A stretch of 64,000 bases of DNA, taken from NCBI RefSeq assembly GCF_003286085.1, contig NW_020825410.1, positions 116,001 through 180,000 of the forward strand. Direction: 5' to 3'. Below the pieces are notes generated by a model. It was not told the origin of the DNA, made no database searches, and worked only from the letters and a program-made list of their open reading frames with translations. The position numbers and the translations under genes were made by a program. Shown here in pieces: positions 29,886 through 40,246 of the stretch. Positions within the stretch are counted from its first letter, which is position 1; every line of letters starts with the position of its first letter. The DNA comes from Drosophila persimilis (lineage: Eukaryota > Arthropoda > Insecta > Diptera > Drosophilidae).

Positions 29886-32279
29886 CCCGACGCGTATCCC
29901 CTCCCCAGGATTCAACACATATTGGAACAGCTGAGAGATGCCAGGTACATATCGACCCTGGACCTGAAGAGCGGCTACTGGCAAATTCCTCTTGCCCCAA
30001 CCAGCCGCGAGTGCACGGCGTTCACCGTGCCGGGCCGCGAATTGTTTCACTGGAAAGTGATGCCTTTTGGCCTTCACTCCGCCGGCGCGACCTTCCAGCG
30101 AGCACTGGATAGCGTGATTGGCCCTGACATGGAACCACACGCATTCGCCTATCTTGATGACATTATCGTCATCGGGCACACCGTGGAGGCCCACATGCGG
30201 CATCTTGGGACAGTTCTACAGCGGCTGCGCAAGGCTAATCTTCGACTCAACAAGGACAAATGCAGCTTCTTCAAACGCAGACTGAAATATTTAGGACACG
30301 TCATCAGCGGGAACGGCATACACACAGATCCTGACAAGATCGCCGCAGTGCGCAACCTGAAACCCCCGGCAGGTGTCAAGGAACTTCGCCGATGCATCGG
30401 TATGGCCTCCTGGTACCGGCGGTTTGTACCCAACTTTTCCGAAATAGTAGAACCCATGACTGCGTTGTTAAGGAAAGATCGGCAATGGAAATGGTCGGAA
30501 GAACAGGAAAAAGCCTTCGAGGAGTTGAAGATCAGGTTAACTGAAGCGCCGGTCCTCGCCTGCCCTGATTTTTCTGAAAAATTCTCATTGCAAACCGACG
30601 CTAGCGAACAAGGATTAGGAGCCGTCCTTACACAAAAGATAAGGTTCGAGGAACGAGTAATAGCCTACGCGAGTCGACGCTTGTCCAAAGCCGAGGAGAA
30701 CTACTCCGTTACTGAGAAGGAATGCTTGGCAATAGTGTGGGCAATCCGCAAGCTGCGCTGTTACTTGGAAGGATACCGATTTGACGTGATCACGGACCAT
30801 CTCGCCCTCAAATGGATCAACTCGATCGACAACCCCACTGGACGGATAGCACGTTGGGCTTTAGAGCTGCAGCAGTATCAATTCGATATTCACTATCGCC
30901 GAGGGAAGCAGAACGTGGTAGCAGATGCACTTTCCCGCCAACCATTGGAGTTACTACATCAAGCTCTGGAGGAGGAGTCACAGTGCAAGTGGATCAGGAA
31001 AATGTTGGCGAGAATCAGGCAGCAGCCGGGCAAATATGAAGACTACCGAAGCGAGAGTGGACAACTGTATCGGCGCCTGCACACCGTGCCCGAAGAGGAA
31101 GACTCCACCCCATGGAAACTCTGCGTCGCTGCAGAACATAGACGACGCGTACTAAAAGAATGCCATGACCACCCGACGGCCGGACATCTAGGAATCCGAA
31201 AAACAAGCACACGAGTCGCCCAAAAGTACTACTGGCCAGGCCTGTTCCGAGAAGTCGCCAGATACGTTTGCCAATGCGTAGTGTGCCAAAAATACAAGGT
31301 GAGCCAGTTCAAACCGGCGGGGAAAATGTTCACCAGACAAGTTGACGAACCCTTCAGCGTGTTATGCGCCGACTTTGTTGGGCCGTTGCCCCGCTCCAAA
31401 CATGGAAACACCGTCCTCCTGGTTTTCTTCGACGCATTTAGTAAGTGGGTCGAACTGGTGCCTCTACGCAAGGCAACTACGCCACACCTGGAAAGATCAT
31501 TCCGAGAAAGAATCCTAAGCCGCTTTGGTACCCCTCGTACCTTCGTTTGCGACAATGGGGCACAGTTTACCAGCCGATCGTTCAAAGGATTCTGCAAAAG
31601 ACTAGGGATGGAACTTCAGCATACTGCCCCGTACACTCCCCAACAAAATCCAACAGAACGCGCGAACAGAACAATTAAAACGATGGTGGCGCAATACATC
31701 GACGGAAAACAGAACACTTGGGACGAGCTCTTGCCAGAAATCACGCTCGCGATCAATTCAAGCGTGTCCGATTCGACGCGATTCAGCCCCGCGTTTTTGA
31801 TCCAAGGTCGCGAGCCCAGACTGCCAGGCGCCTTGTATGACGAGGTTACGCCAGGAACGGGAACTAGCATCGCCGACCCGGAGACCAGAGCACGACAGAT
31901 GAGAGAGGTGTTCGAAATCGTAAAAACAAACTGCGACAAAGCATCAGAGGAGCAAAAACGACATTACAACCTCCGCCGTAGGGAATGGAAACCGGCTATT
32001 GGATCCCAAGTGATGTTACGTCGCCACACTCTGTCCAAAGCAGCCGAAGGCTTCGCCTCCAAGTTGGCCTCGAAATTCGAGGGACCATACCGGGTGACCA
32101 AGTTTCTCTCTCCGAATCTCGTCCGATTACAGGTTCTAAACGGACGTAAGCAGCGATCAGCCAGTTTGAGCGACCTGAAGGCGTTCTACCCGACCATCGA
32201 CGAAGATGACGAAAAGACCGACCAGATCAGGACGGACAGTGAAGACGACCCTGACCGAACCAATATACAGCAATCTTGA
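29886..32279 (+). pseudogene. Element D pol: RT (N-terminally deleted), RNase H, integrase
   Basis: Homology begins at PDAYPLPRIQ, well inside RT; roughly 100 residues of fingers and palm that normally precede it are missing and the frame differs from the protease. The catalytic AYLDDIIVI is present, as is the first Asp in STLDLKSGYW. RNase H has LQTDASEQGLGAVL, E in EKECLAI, and ITDHLALKW. Integrase has HPTAGHLG...CQCVVCQK, D in CADFVGPLP, D in CDNGAQF and E in NPTERANR. It is open to TGA at 32277-32279. Domains downstream of the deletion look intact. The deletion leaves RT unlikely to work. Confidence 0.88.
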
Positions 32280-32350
32280 TTACAACGCAGATCTACTCAA
32301 ACCGCCACGACGATGCTGACACCCCGGATACACAGAGACGAAACCAATCA

Positions 32351-32658
32351 GGAACCCGGATATCTCGCGAGGAACGACGCACCGAACGAGGCGTGCGTGG
32401 CCGCTTCTCCTGGACACATCCGCTTCAGGAACCCGGATATCTTGCGAGGAACGACGCACCGAACGAGGCGTGCGTGGCTGCTTCTCCTGGACCCATCCGC
32501 TTCAGGAACCCGGATATCTTGCGAGGAACGACGCACCGAACGAGGCGTGCGTGGCCGCTTCTCCTGGACACATCCGCTTCCGGGACCCGGATATCCTTCG
32601 AAGAACGACGCACCGAACGAAGCGGGCGTGGCTGTTCCTTCAAGGGCAAACCGCAACC
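32351..32658. repeat. 77-bp tandem repeats, four units
   Basis: Unit starts at 32351, 32428, 32505 and 32582 give an exact 77-bp period. Each contains GAGGAACGACGCACCGAACG. Because 77 is not a multiple of three, the same peptide text cycles through the frames. The motif also occurs twice in the coding linker of this element's pol (29420-29530) with 75-bp, in-frame spacing. Confidence 0.92.
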
Positions 32659-32755
32659 GTGATTGTACCGAAGGGACCAACCAAGGCCGACATTTTGGAG
32701 ATTCTCATTAAGTCTATAACCGCTCCGCCGCACTCATAGAGTATCAAAGTATTTC

Positions 32756-33652
32756 TTGCCTGTAGTCAACAAGTCCATTCCTATTCACAGCTCATCGAAT
32801 GCGAGAGACCCCCGCCGACGGAGAACTACGACAAAAGCCAGGCCGGAGCCCCCAGTCGACTGGGAGATCATCGAGGAACTGATTCTTCGCCCCACTCCGC
32901 GAGAATGCCAAGTCCACCCAGAGGTCCTCAGCTGGGAAAATTTATGCGGCGACGTCGTAAGCTGGCCACGCATCGACCAGATCATCGAGGGGCACGATTC
33001 AGACCCCGATCACGTCAATATTACAGGAGACGTGGCCACCAACGCCAGGGACCCAAGCCCTGGCAACGTCGCCAGAGCCACGTTCACCCACGCTCAGGGC
33101 CCCAGCCAGGTCAACCCCGACCAGGTCGCCGAAGAGCACGCGCAGGGCCCTGGACACGCCACCGTAGGAGAAGCAGCCGACTTCACCGCTCCGGGTCCGA
33201 GCCCCGACGAGGGGGCAGAGGCCATCACTATCCCTGACGGGCTGCCAGGTGCCACCGCACGCGGATACCGCCAGCAATTCGAGCCGACGGAGTTCGAAAA
33301 AGAGATGCTCCGCTGGGAAGAGCCACCGCTTCCGGCACTCTTCGGGGCCCTTGATACGCTCAACCTTCTCGAACGGATAGACGGGTTGGACATCGCCCCC
33401 GAAGATGCAGGACTACCGGCCGTCAGCAACTTTGACGCCATCCTGCGTCCCGAAGACATCGCCCCCGAAGATGCAGGACTACCGGCCGCCAGCAACTTTG
33501 ACGCCATCCTGCGTCCCGAAGACATCGCCACCGAAGACGCAGAGCTACCGGCCGTCTGCGATCTGGACGCCATCAGACAACCTGAAGATATAGTAAGTCG
33601 CAATGGAGCGAGATTTGTATTAGTCACAATCATATGCTATGGTAGTAAATAA
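32756..33652 (+). CDS. Element D ORF3, function unknown
   Basis: 298 codons from ATG, placed where env would be. It has no signal peptide, no hydrophobic segment and no cysteine framework, so it does not resemble env. The N-terminus is basic (DPRRRRTTTK). The middle is rich in Pro, Gly and Ala with repeated AQGPS/GPSP-type motifs. A short aromatic-acidic block follows (FEKEMLRWEEPPLPALFGAL). The C-terminal third has three 22-residue repeats starting DIAPEDAGLPA. The last 26 or so codons lie inside the right LTR, because the LTR start is deleted. I recognise no family. It may be a virus-like accessory or structural protein, or a relic. Confidence 0.6.
   Translation: MPVVNKSIPIHSSSNARDPRRRRTTTKARPEPPVDWEIIEELILRPTPRECQVHPEVLSWENLCGDVVSWPRIDQIIEGHDSDPDHVNITGDVATNARDPSPGNVARATFTHAQGPSQVNPDQVAEEHAQGPGHATVGEAADFTAPGPSPDEGAEAITIPDGLPGATARGYRQQFEPTEFEKEMLRWEEPPLPALFGALDTLNLLERIDGLDIAPEDAGLPAVSNFDAILRPEDIAPEDAGLPAASNFDAILRPEDIATEDAELPAVCDLDAIRQPEDIVSRNGARFVLVTIICYGSK
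33390..33587 (+). repeat. 66-bp coding repeats in ORF3
   Basis: Three in-frame copies of a 22-codon unit (GACATCGCCCCCGAAGATGC start). The last one grades into LTR sequence, whose CCTGAAGATAT resembles the repeat's CCCGAAGACAT. Confidence 0.85.
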
Positions 33653-34548
33653 GCTAGTTAAGTTTTGCATAGCCGAAATCCCGCCAAACGGCCAGCTCAC
33701 ACGGAACAACCGCAAAGAAGACAGCGAGGAGAGAGAGCCATGCTCAGCCGGCAGCAGAGCGGATCTCTTTCGAGAAAGTCCCGTTGGCCCGAAAACGAGC
33801 GCTAGGCGTGGGGAGAACGTCGAGCGACCGTGGCGAGAGAGGGAGTCGATTTTTGGCAGCGAGCGAAGACGGAACGTCGCGGACAGTGAAGAGATAAAGA
33901 AAAAGTGTTGAACGGCCGCGCGCCAGAGAGGAAAGGAAAAGCATGGACGAGCTGCAGGAACACAGGCGCCGGATCCGCGGGTGAGCTGGCCGATGGCCAA
34001 GGTAGTAGTAGGAGTAGAAGGGAGTGCAAGGGGAATCAATCCAATAAAACTTCGATCATATAATTAAGAACTCTTTGGCTTCCATTTGTTTTCTCTGGTC
34101 GGACCACCGACTGTGGTCATCTCTCCACCCCCTCCCCTTCCGTTTTCCTGACTGTTTTCGGTCACTACGCTCCCGCTCTGACTCTGGCAACAGGGTTTTA
34201 CCCTGCCGGAGTGAGAAGTGGTACGCGTTTCGACAGAGGCGCCCCCCCCCTTATCCTTTTCCTTCACCTCCCCGGACCCGCGGCCCACCTCGACCTTGGC
34301 AACAGGGGTTTTACCCTGCTGAAGTCGGGGAGTGCAGCGTCTCGGGTGAGTTTCGCGCCGCCCGGCCCAACGCCCGCTTGCCCCCCCTAATTTCTCCCGA
34401 AGGCCCCGTCGTTGACGGCGGCGCGGCGATCCCTGCGCCAACGACCCGCCTCCCCCCCCCAGTCGCAACGTCTCAGCAACTTACAAATAAACTGTAGGTG
34501 ACCCTGGGCAGACTGAGACTGACCCCAGCCTAGGATCACTACTTTACA
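33575..34548 (+). repeat. Element D 3' LTR, first 57 bp missing
   Basis: Matches the 5' LTR from AGACAACCTGAAG (25416) onward and ends at CTTTACA before the ATAT duplication. No polypurine tract or TGTGAGG start remains. The joint to ORF3 lies at GCCATC/AGACAACC. Confidence 0.9.
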
Positions 34549-35245
34549 ATATCTTCTAGAGTGCAAAATCTGAACCAGATCGTATAATTATTACAGCCAG
34601 AATCACGAAAACAATTTCACTCTTTCTCGCTCTGTCTCACTCTAACACACAGGTTTCATAGTCGGTTTTGCCAATTGCAAAATATGAGTTCAAGGATCTC
34701 AGAACCCATAAGAGCTAGAGCAACCAAATTTGGTATCCACACTCCTGTGATATCGGACCTTGACCGTTTTATGTCAAAATTTCGCCACACCCCCTTCCGC
34801 CCCCGCAAAGGACGAAAATCTGAGGCAACCACAAATCTCAGAGACTATTAAGGCTAGAGTAACCAAATTTGGTACACACACTCCTTTAAGATGTCACTAT
34901 AAAACGTATATCTCAGAATTTCGCCCCACCCCCATCCGCCCCCACAAAGGACGAAAATCTGTTGCATCCACAATATTGCAGAATCATAGAGAATGACTAT
35001 ATCTATCCGGTTGCTGAATTTGGATCAGATCAGATAATTTTTGTAGCCAAAAGGAACAAATCAATTTGCATTGGCTACGCAGCGCCCGACGTCACGCTCA
35101 GACTGATTTTCTGTCTCTCTCGCACGCATTCTTTGTCGTGTCGTTTAATATTAGCGGCGTCTGCCGGAGGAGAGCCATACTGACTTAGTATCGGGTATAA
35201 CTGTAGAGTTGCGGTGTCCGCAGCAACTCACAACGTTCCCCCTCG
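34549..35245 (+). mobile_element. DINE-1/INE-1, part right of element D
   Basis: Continues the copy at 24971-25358 through the AAATTTGGTATCCACACTCC blocks to the terminal hairpin (GAGTTGC...GCAACTC) and ACAACGTTCCCCCTCG. Together the two parts make a nearly full-length copy. Confidence 0.9.
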
Positions 35246-35294
35246 TTATATTATATTGTTTTTTGTATATGAATTCTTAAATAGAGTAAAAGTG

Positions 35295-35587
35295 TGTAGC
35301 AAGGTAATAATTAGTGAGGCATTCAACTAGTATTTAAAATAGCATACAGCGCGCATTGGTATTTACCGCACCATCGATACACTCGGCGGGAAATACCAAT
35401 AGTGAGATATCGGACAAGAAACATCGATAATAGAGTAAGTTCACTTTGTAAATGGCGATTGTGAGAGACAGACGCGCAGCTAATAAAAAAGAGTTATATC
35501 AAATCGCCGGACTTGTGTTTTTATACCTAGACAGTTCACTCACGCACCGATATTGGTCACTACAATTCCCGGGTTAGACGGCCTACA
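35295..35587 (+). repeat. Element E 5' LTR
   Basis: 293 bp, TGTAGCAAGG to GGCCTACA, preceded by AGTG. It contains two CATCGATA octamers close to the DREF site. A second complete copy at 40994-41286 is due to segmental duplication. Confidence 0.92.
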
Positions 35588-35590
35588 ATT

Positions 35591-35603
35591 TCAGATGTGG
35601 GAT
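35591..35603 (+). other. Element E primer-binding site (tRNA-Leu, displaced from CCA)
   Basis: TCAGATGTGGGAT here and TCAGAAGTGGGAT in the duplicated copy. The latter is complementary to the 3' T-arm/acceptor part of a tRNA-Leu without the CCA end, a habit known for mdg3-type elements. The copy at the true 5' end has one mismatch. Confidence 0.65.
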
Positions 35604-35628
35604 AGGATCAACCGCCGCCAGTGAAAAA

Positions 35629-36340
35629 TAGCGAAAATTTTTCTTTTCTCGTCCGTCAAGACGCCATTGCTGGAAAAAAAAAACACGTCGGACTTGGTCG
35701 GCACGGAGGACTTCTCGGCCGCCCAGCTGCGCGGATGGCTGGAGTCCCTCAATCTACCAAAAGGTGGAAGCAAAGCTGCCATGGCAGCGAGACTTAACGA
35801 AATACCAGTAGAGCTGCGGGGACAGGGACCACCGGCAGCCGAAACATGCGAGAACGAGAGGGAAGATGAGGCAGCCGCAGATCAAGACTCGACGAAGAGC
35901 GAACGCAAAGAGAAGAACGAAAAAGCACCGCAAGCGCCTGGACCACGGCGAATATCGAGCAGAGGTTGAAATGTTAAAATTGCAAATCGAGCTGCTGAAG
36001 CTGCAGAGCGAGAGGGAGAAGGAAGGGAGAGGAGAGAACACAACACCAGCCAACATATCATGGCAACATTTCTGGAAACAACGATGACGTCACAACTTGG
36101 ATCGCGCAGTTTAAGGCCGTCGCAAAAGTGAACAAACTGAAGGATGAGAAGCTACTAATGCTGCTAATGTCGAAGCTTAAGGACAACGCATTGGTGTGGC
36201 TGCATTCGAGTCCGGAGCACATGTCGTTGCCAATCGATCAGTTGTTGAACGTCATGGAAGACACTTTCCATCCCAAGGAAAGCAAACTGTTGCTCCGTCG
36301 CAAGTTCGAGTCCCGTTCATGGGCACGTGACGAGGAGTTC
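35629..36340 (+). pseudogene. Element E gag, N-terminal and capsid part (duplication copy 1)
   Basis: The equivalent start in the duplicated copy is the ATG at 41320. Here an A-run of 10 rather than 9 shifts the frame just after the first codons. A SAP domain follows (FSAAQLRGWLESLNLPKGGS, then KAAMAARL), then an acidic/basic linker with a second frameshift near 35940. A leucine-rich helix comes next (AEVEMLKLQIELLKLQ), then a 53-bp deletion between CCAACA repeats at 36050 that copy 2 does not have. Next is the capsid block (WIAQFKAVAKVNKLKDEKLL, ALVWLHSSPEH). A further one-base shift lies near 36338. Heavily decayed. Confidence 0.8.
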
Positions 36341-37371
36341 TCGATTACTTCAACGCCAAAGTGTCGCTGGCATCCCGCATAGTCATTGACGACGAGGAGT
36401 TTATTGACGGAGTCATCGAAGGTATCCCAGACGTAGGCCTGCGTAGGCAAGCCCACATGCAGTGCTTTGGTGCTCCACATCAACTACTCAAGGCGTTCGA
36501 GAAGATCATGCTGCCAAAGAAGTACGGTTCAACTGAGTGGGCAAACACTGGAGCATAGCCAACACCCATTCGCTGCTACAACTGCAACTCTTTGGGCCAC
36601 GTGGCAGGGGAGTGCCGCAAGCCCAAGCGCGAAAGAGGAGCGTGCTACGGATGCGGCAGCATGAGTCACCAGGTGTCACACTGTGACGAAAAGAAGAGCA
36701 AGGTACATAACGATTACATATACAAATTTAATATATACATTAGCAATTACAATAATAAATGCTTGTCCTTAGATTGCCTCATCGACTCAGGGAGCCCAAT
36801 AAGTTTTATAAAGTTATCATGTCTAGAGCACCAGTCGGAAAATAAACTAAATAAAGCGGAAGAGCGCTCACGATTCAGTTCAAATGAAATCAAAGAAGAT
36901 GATTTATGTTTATATAAGTTTAACAAAGACAAGAAAAACAGAGAAATTGAATTTATTTTGAATAAAAATGCGGATTACGCTTATGTTGGACTAAACAATA
37001 GCAAACTTAACATCTTTGGTAAAATACCCAGTTTTGTAATTATTAACAAAAATCGAATAAACTTTGAATTACTAGTAGTGGCAGACGAGTCGATGGGCTA
37101 TGAGGCTGTGTTAGGTAGGGATTTTATGAATTTATGCAAATTTAAAATTGTAAGTGACATTTGCAAGGAGAAGGAGAGTGAGACAAAAAACGAGTGTGAA
37201 ATAAAAAATGAGTGTTTAGGAGAAAATGAGTGTTTAGAAGAAAATGAGTGTGAAATAAAAAATGAGTGTTTAGAAGAAAATGAGTGTGAAATAAAAAATG
37301 AGTGTTTAGGAGAAAATTTGCGTTTAGAAGAAAGTGAGTGTGACATAAAAAATGAGTGTGTAAACTTTTAA
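36341..37371 (+). pseudogene. Element E gag C-terminus, zinc knuckles and protease
   Basis: It continues the capsid (LASRIVIDDEEFIDGVIEGI) to an in-frame TAG at 36556-36558. The same frame goes on through two zinc knuckles: CYNCNSLGHVAGEC and CYGCGSMSHQVSHC, both CX2CX4HX4C. The protease follows, with active site CLIDSGSPISFI and VLGRDFMNL. After it a run of six-residue units (E-C-x-x-x-N) leads up to the F insertion, which truncates the frame. The repeat continues on the other side of F at 45859. Confidence 0.82.
37178..37358 (+). repeat. 18-bp coding repeat (E-C-x-x-x-N), left of F
   Basis: About ten 18-bp units of the type GAGTGTGAAATAAAAAAT or GAGTGTTTAGAAGAAAAT lie in frame between protease and RT. 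F landed within it and duplicated AGTG. More degenerate units follow at 45859-45990. Confidence 0.88.
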
Positions 37372-37558
37372 TCGCACGGTTTTTATTATATGTTCTTCTT
37401 TCTTGATCGTCGTATATGAATGAATGTGTGTTGGCATATCGATACTTGTCGAGGACAAGTATCGATATATCGAGTACATTGGTATTTCTTATAATACTAT
37501 CGATGAGTAAATCTTAAACTAATATTCAAATCTTATAAACTGATATTCATATCTTACA
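37359..37558 (-). repeat. Element F 3' LTR
   Basis: 200 bp, TGTAAACTTTT to TATCTTACA on plus. It contains the perfect palindrome at 37436-37468. Confidence 0.92.
37436..37468. promoter_or_regulatory. Palindrome with two DRE motifs in the F LTR
   Basis: ATATCGATACTTGTC and its exact reverse complement are separated by GAG. Each arm contains TATCGATA, the binding octamer of DREF and an overlap with BEAF-32 CGATA sites. A third, TATCGATG, lies about 40 bp right. The same palindrome is at 45736-45768. Function is inferred from motif identity only. Confidence 0.65.
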
Positions 37559-37664
37559 TTCGGGCAACCTGACTACAGATCGCCCACGATCTACACACTA
37601 AGGCATACAGTTGGTTAAACATTTCTTATTCGGTATTGTCTTACTTAACATACTATTTCATCGA

Positions 37665-39127
37665 TTAACAACATGAGACCATGGTTTTATCCTTACACTC
37701 TACCCAGGGTTTAAGCCTTGCTGGTTCTAGTATACTTCGGAATGGCATTTGCGTCAACTGACAGTCCTCAATGTCGACAACCTCATAACGATCATTATCC
37801 AAAACTCTATTGATCCTGTACGGTCCTCGATACTTTGGTGCGAACTTCTTATTGATTCCCGGTGTTGTGTCCACATGCCGGACTGCTACATAGTCACCAG
37901 GTTCATACTTTAATGGGGCTCTATGTTTATGGGCATACATCTTCTCATTTCTTTTTTGCGACAACCGTATGTTCTCACTTGCTATTTCTCTTATAGTTTC
38001 CAACTCTCTAAGTTCTGACGCTAACTTCTCCTCTAGGTATTCGGTTAATTCATCTACAACGGGTCCTTTCTGGGGTATTCCAAATAACAATGTGCTAGGT
38101 GTCTTTTTCGTACTGCTGTTAACGGAGTTATTAATGGCGTGCTCTACCTTGCTCATCAACCTATACCAATCGGCTTGCCCAAGGGGCTCTGACAGTTTTC
38201 CTAACATAGGAGTAAGAACACGATTCACCCGCTCCACTTGGCCATTCGCCTGCGGTGCACCTGTAGCTACCTTAATGTGCTCTATCCCTCTCTCCTGCAG
38301 AAAACTAGAGAACTCTAACGAGGTGAAACAGGTCCCACGATCTGATATTATCCTAGTAGGGCGACTATAGAAATCAAAATATTTACTTAAGGCATCCTTC
38401 GCTTCCCGCGTGCTGGTACTATTAACCGGGAACAATTTGACAAACTTAGTGAATGCATCTATTACCACAAGGAGGTGTTTTCGCTTAGATCTAATACTCG
38501 GCAATGGACCCAAATGATCAACATGTAGGGTACGAAAAGGAACACACGACTTTGGGATACTATGGAGCGTTCTGTTATGGATTGTTTTAGGCATCGAGTG
38601 TAGTATACACGGTAGACAGTTTCTGATGAACCTTGCCACTTTACTTCTCATTGACGGAAACCAGTAGGTCCTCAAAAGGTCACTCACGCACTTCTCTGCA
38701 GCCAGATGTCCTAGTTTTTCGTGTGACCGCCTTATCAACTGCTCTTCCATACACATTGGTACATAGAAACATAGTTTGTTTTCACAACTCCTCTTGTAAA
38801 CAATACCATCTATCATTTCAAAATCTACTTCAATTCCATCCTCTAGCATTTTTCGAATCCTAACTACTTCCTTGTCTCGCATCTGTTCTGTTTGCAATAT
38901 CAAATCAACATCTTCTGGCGTTGCACCTACTACCCCAACTATCAATGATTTTAGTAATCTTTCCTCCTGAAACTCTAACTTGTCCCTCTCTACTGTATCC
39001 TCAACACATTTTTTCACTTTATCTGAATTCCTACTACTAATGTACTTTACTCCCCCCACCACATCGTTAACGCTTCCTCTACATTGGCACAAATCTCTAA
39101 TTTCAATCTTCGATCCATCCTCTTCCC
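37665..39127 (-). CDS. Element F pol: integrase
   Basis: Open from just after a TAA at about 39129 down to 37665 (first ATG at 39092). The HHCC finger is H..H in HEKLGHLAAEK and CLPC. The catalytic core has D in HVDHLGPLP, D in ISDRGTCFT and E in ANGQVERVN. The C-terminal part has the GDYVAVRHVD and KYRGPYRINRV blocks typical of the GPY/F module. All catalytic residues are in place. An upstream TAA, also present in the duplicated copy, separates it from RNase H, so it predates the duplication. Confidence 0.88.
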
Positions 39128-39128
39128 T

Positions 39129-39485
39129 TTATTCACTATTCTCTATGTTATCTCTACAATCACTACCAAGGTTCTCTCTATCATCAGACTTCCACCTATT
39201 TCCCAATCTACTTCCTACTGCACTTGATTCTCCACACTCAATCGCAGGGTTCTCTACTGTACTACTACGCTCTCTACTGATATTTAATTCTCTACACTTA
39301 ATCACAGGGTTCTCTACGGTACCTCTATGCTCACTACCAGGGTTGTCTCTACTTACACTATTCCTTGTATATTGCTTTCTACTCTCATCTTTTTCTAAAT
39401 TAGACTTTTCTAAACCGTATTTGACTCTATAACCATCCTCTAACATATTCGTCACTTGATCTTGTCTGCTCAGCGCATCAACGTG
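39129..39485 (-). pseudogene. Element F RNase H to integrase linker, first copy
   Basis: Linker codons rich in E, N, S and R with short repeats (ENPVIKC/ENPAIEC). At 39485 it joins element D LTR sequence, the joint of the tandem duplication. A read-through frame to 39737 is chimeric and not a gene. Confidence 0.8.
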
Positions 39486-40246
39486 CCCGAAAACGAGCGC
39501 TAGGCGTGGGGAGAACGTCGAGCGACCGTGGCGAGAGAGGGAGTCGATTTTTGGCAGCGAGCGAAGACGGAACGTCGCGGACAGTGAAGAGATAAAGAAA
39601 AAGTGTTGAACGGCCGCGCGCCAGAGAGGAAAGGAAAAGCATGGACGAGCTGCAGGAACACAGGCGCCGGATCCGCGGGTGAGCTGGCCGATGGCCAAGG
39701 TAGTAGTAGGAGTAGAAGGGAGTGCAAGGGGAATCAATCCAATAAAACTTCGATCATATAATTAAGAACTCTTTGGCTTCCATTTGTTTTCTCTGGTCGG
39801 ACCACCGACTGTGGTCATCTCTCCACCCCCTCCCCTTCCGTTTTCCTGACTGTTTTCGGTCACTACGCTCCCGCTCTGACTCTGGCAACAGGGTTTTACC
39901 CTGCCGGAGTGAGAAGTGGTACGCGTTTCGACAGAGGCGCCCCCCCCTTATCCTTTTCCTTCACCTCCCCGGACCCGCGGCCCACCTCGACCTTGGCAAC
40001 AGGGGTTTTACCCTGCTGAAGTCGGGGAGTGCAGCGTCTCGGGTGAGTTTCGCGCCGCCCGGCCCAACGCCCGCTTTCCCCCCCTAATTTCTCCCGAAGG
40101 CCCCGGCGTTGACGGCGGCGCGGCGATCCCTGCGCCAACGCCCCGCCTCCCCCCCCCCCAGTCGCAACGTCTCAGCAACTTACAAATAAACTGTAGGTGA
40201 CCCTGGGCAGACTGAGACTGACCCCAGCCTAGGATCACTACTTTAC
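39486..40246 (+). repeat. Element D LTR part (duplicated)
   Basis: Equals 33788-34548, the right part of the D 3' LTR, with small length changes in C runs (8 here, 9 in the source). Confidence 0.9.

Larger units (their letters stand above)
25359..34548 (+). mobile_element. Element D: Osvaldo/Ulysses-like Gypsy retrotransposon
   Basis: A 9.2-kb plus-strand element flanked by ATAT duplications. It has an LTR of about 1.04 kb, a tRNA-Lys primer site, a 1.2-kb leader, gag, and pol (protease, RT, RNase H, integrase). A 77-bp repeat array and a third ORF with no recognised homology lie 3' of pol. Size and primer fit the Osvaldo/Ulysses group; this is an inference. RT has lost its N-terminal part, and the right LTR has lost its first 57 bp. 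It is less than half similar to element C in the proteins I compared, so the two are separate families. Confidence 0.88.

Noticed and set aside
32276-32739. Two overlapping ORFs with the RNDAPNEACVA text as proteins
   Set aside because: The 77-bp period forces the same text through several frames; no frame stays open with a consistent product.
39129-39737. 202-codon minus frame
   Set aside because: It crosses the duplication joint from D LTR antisense into F linker; no biological product expected.
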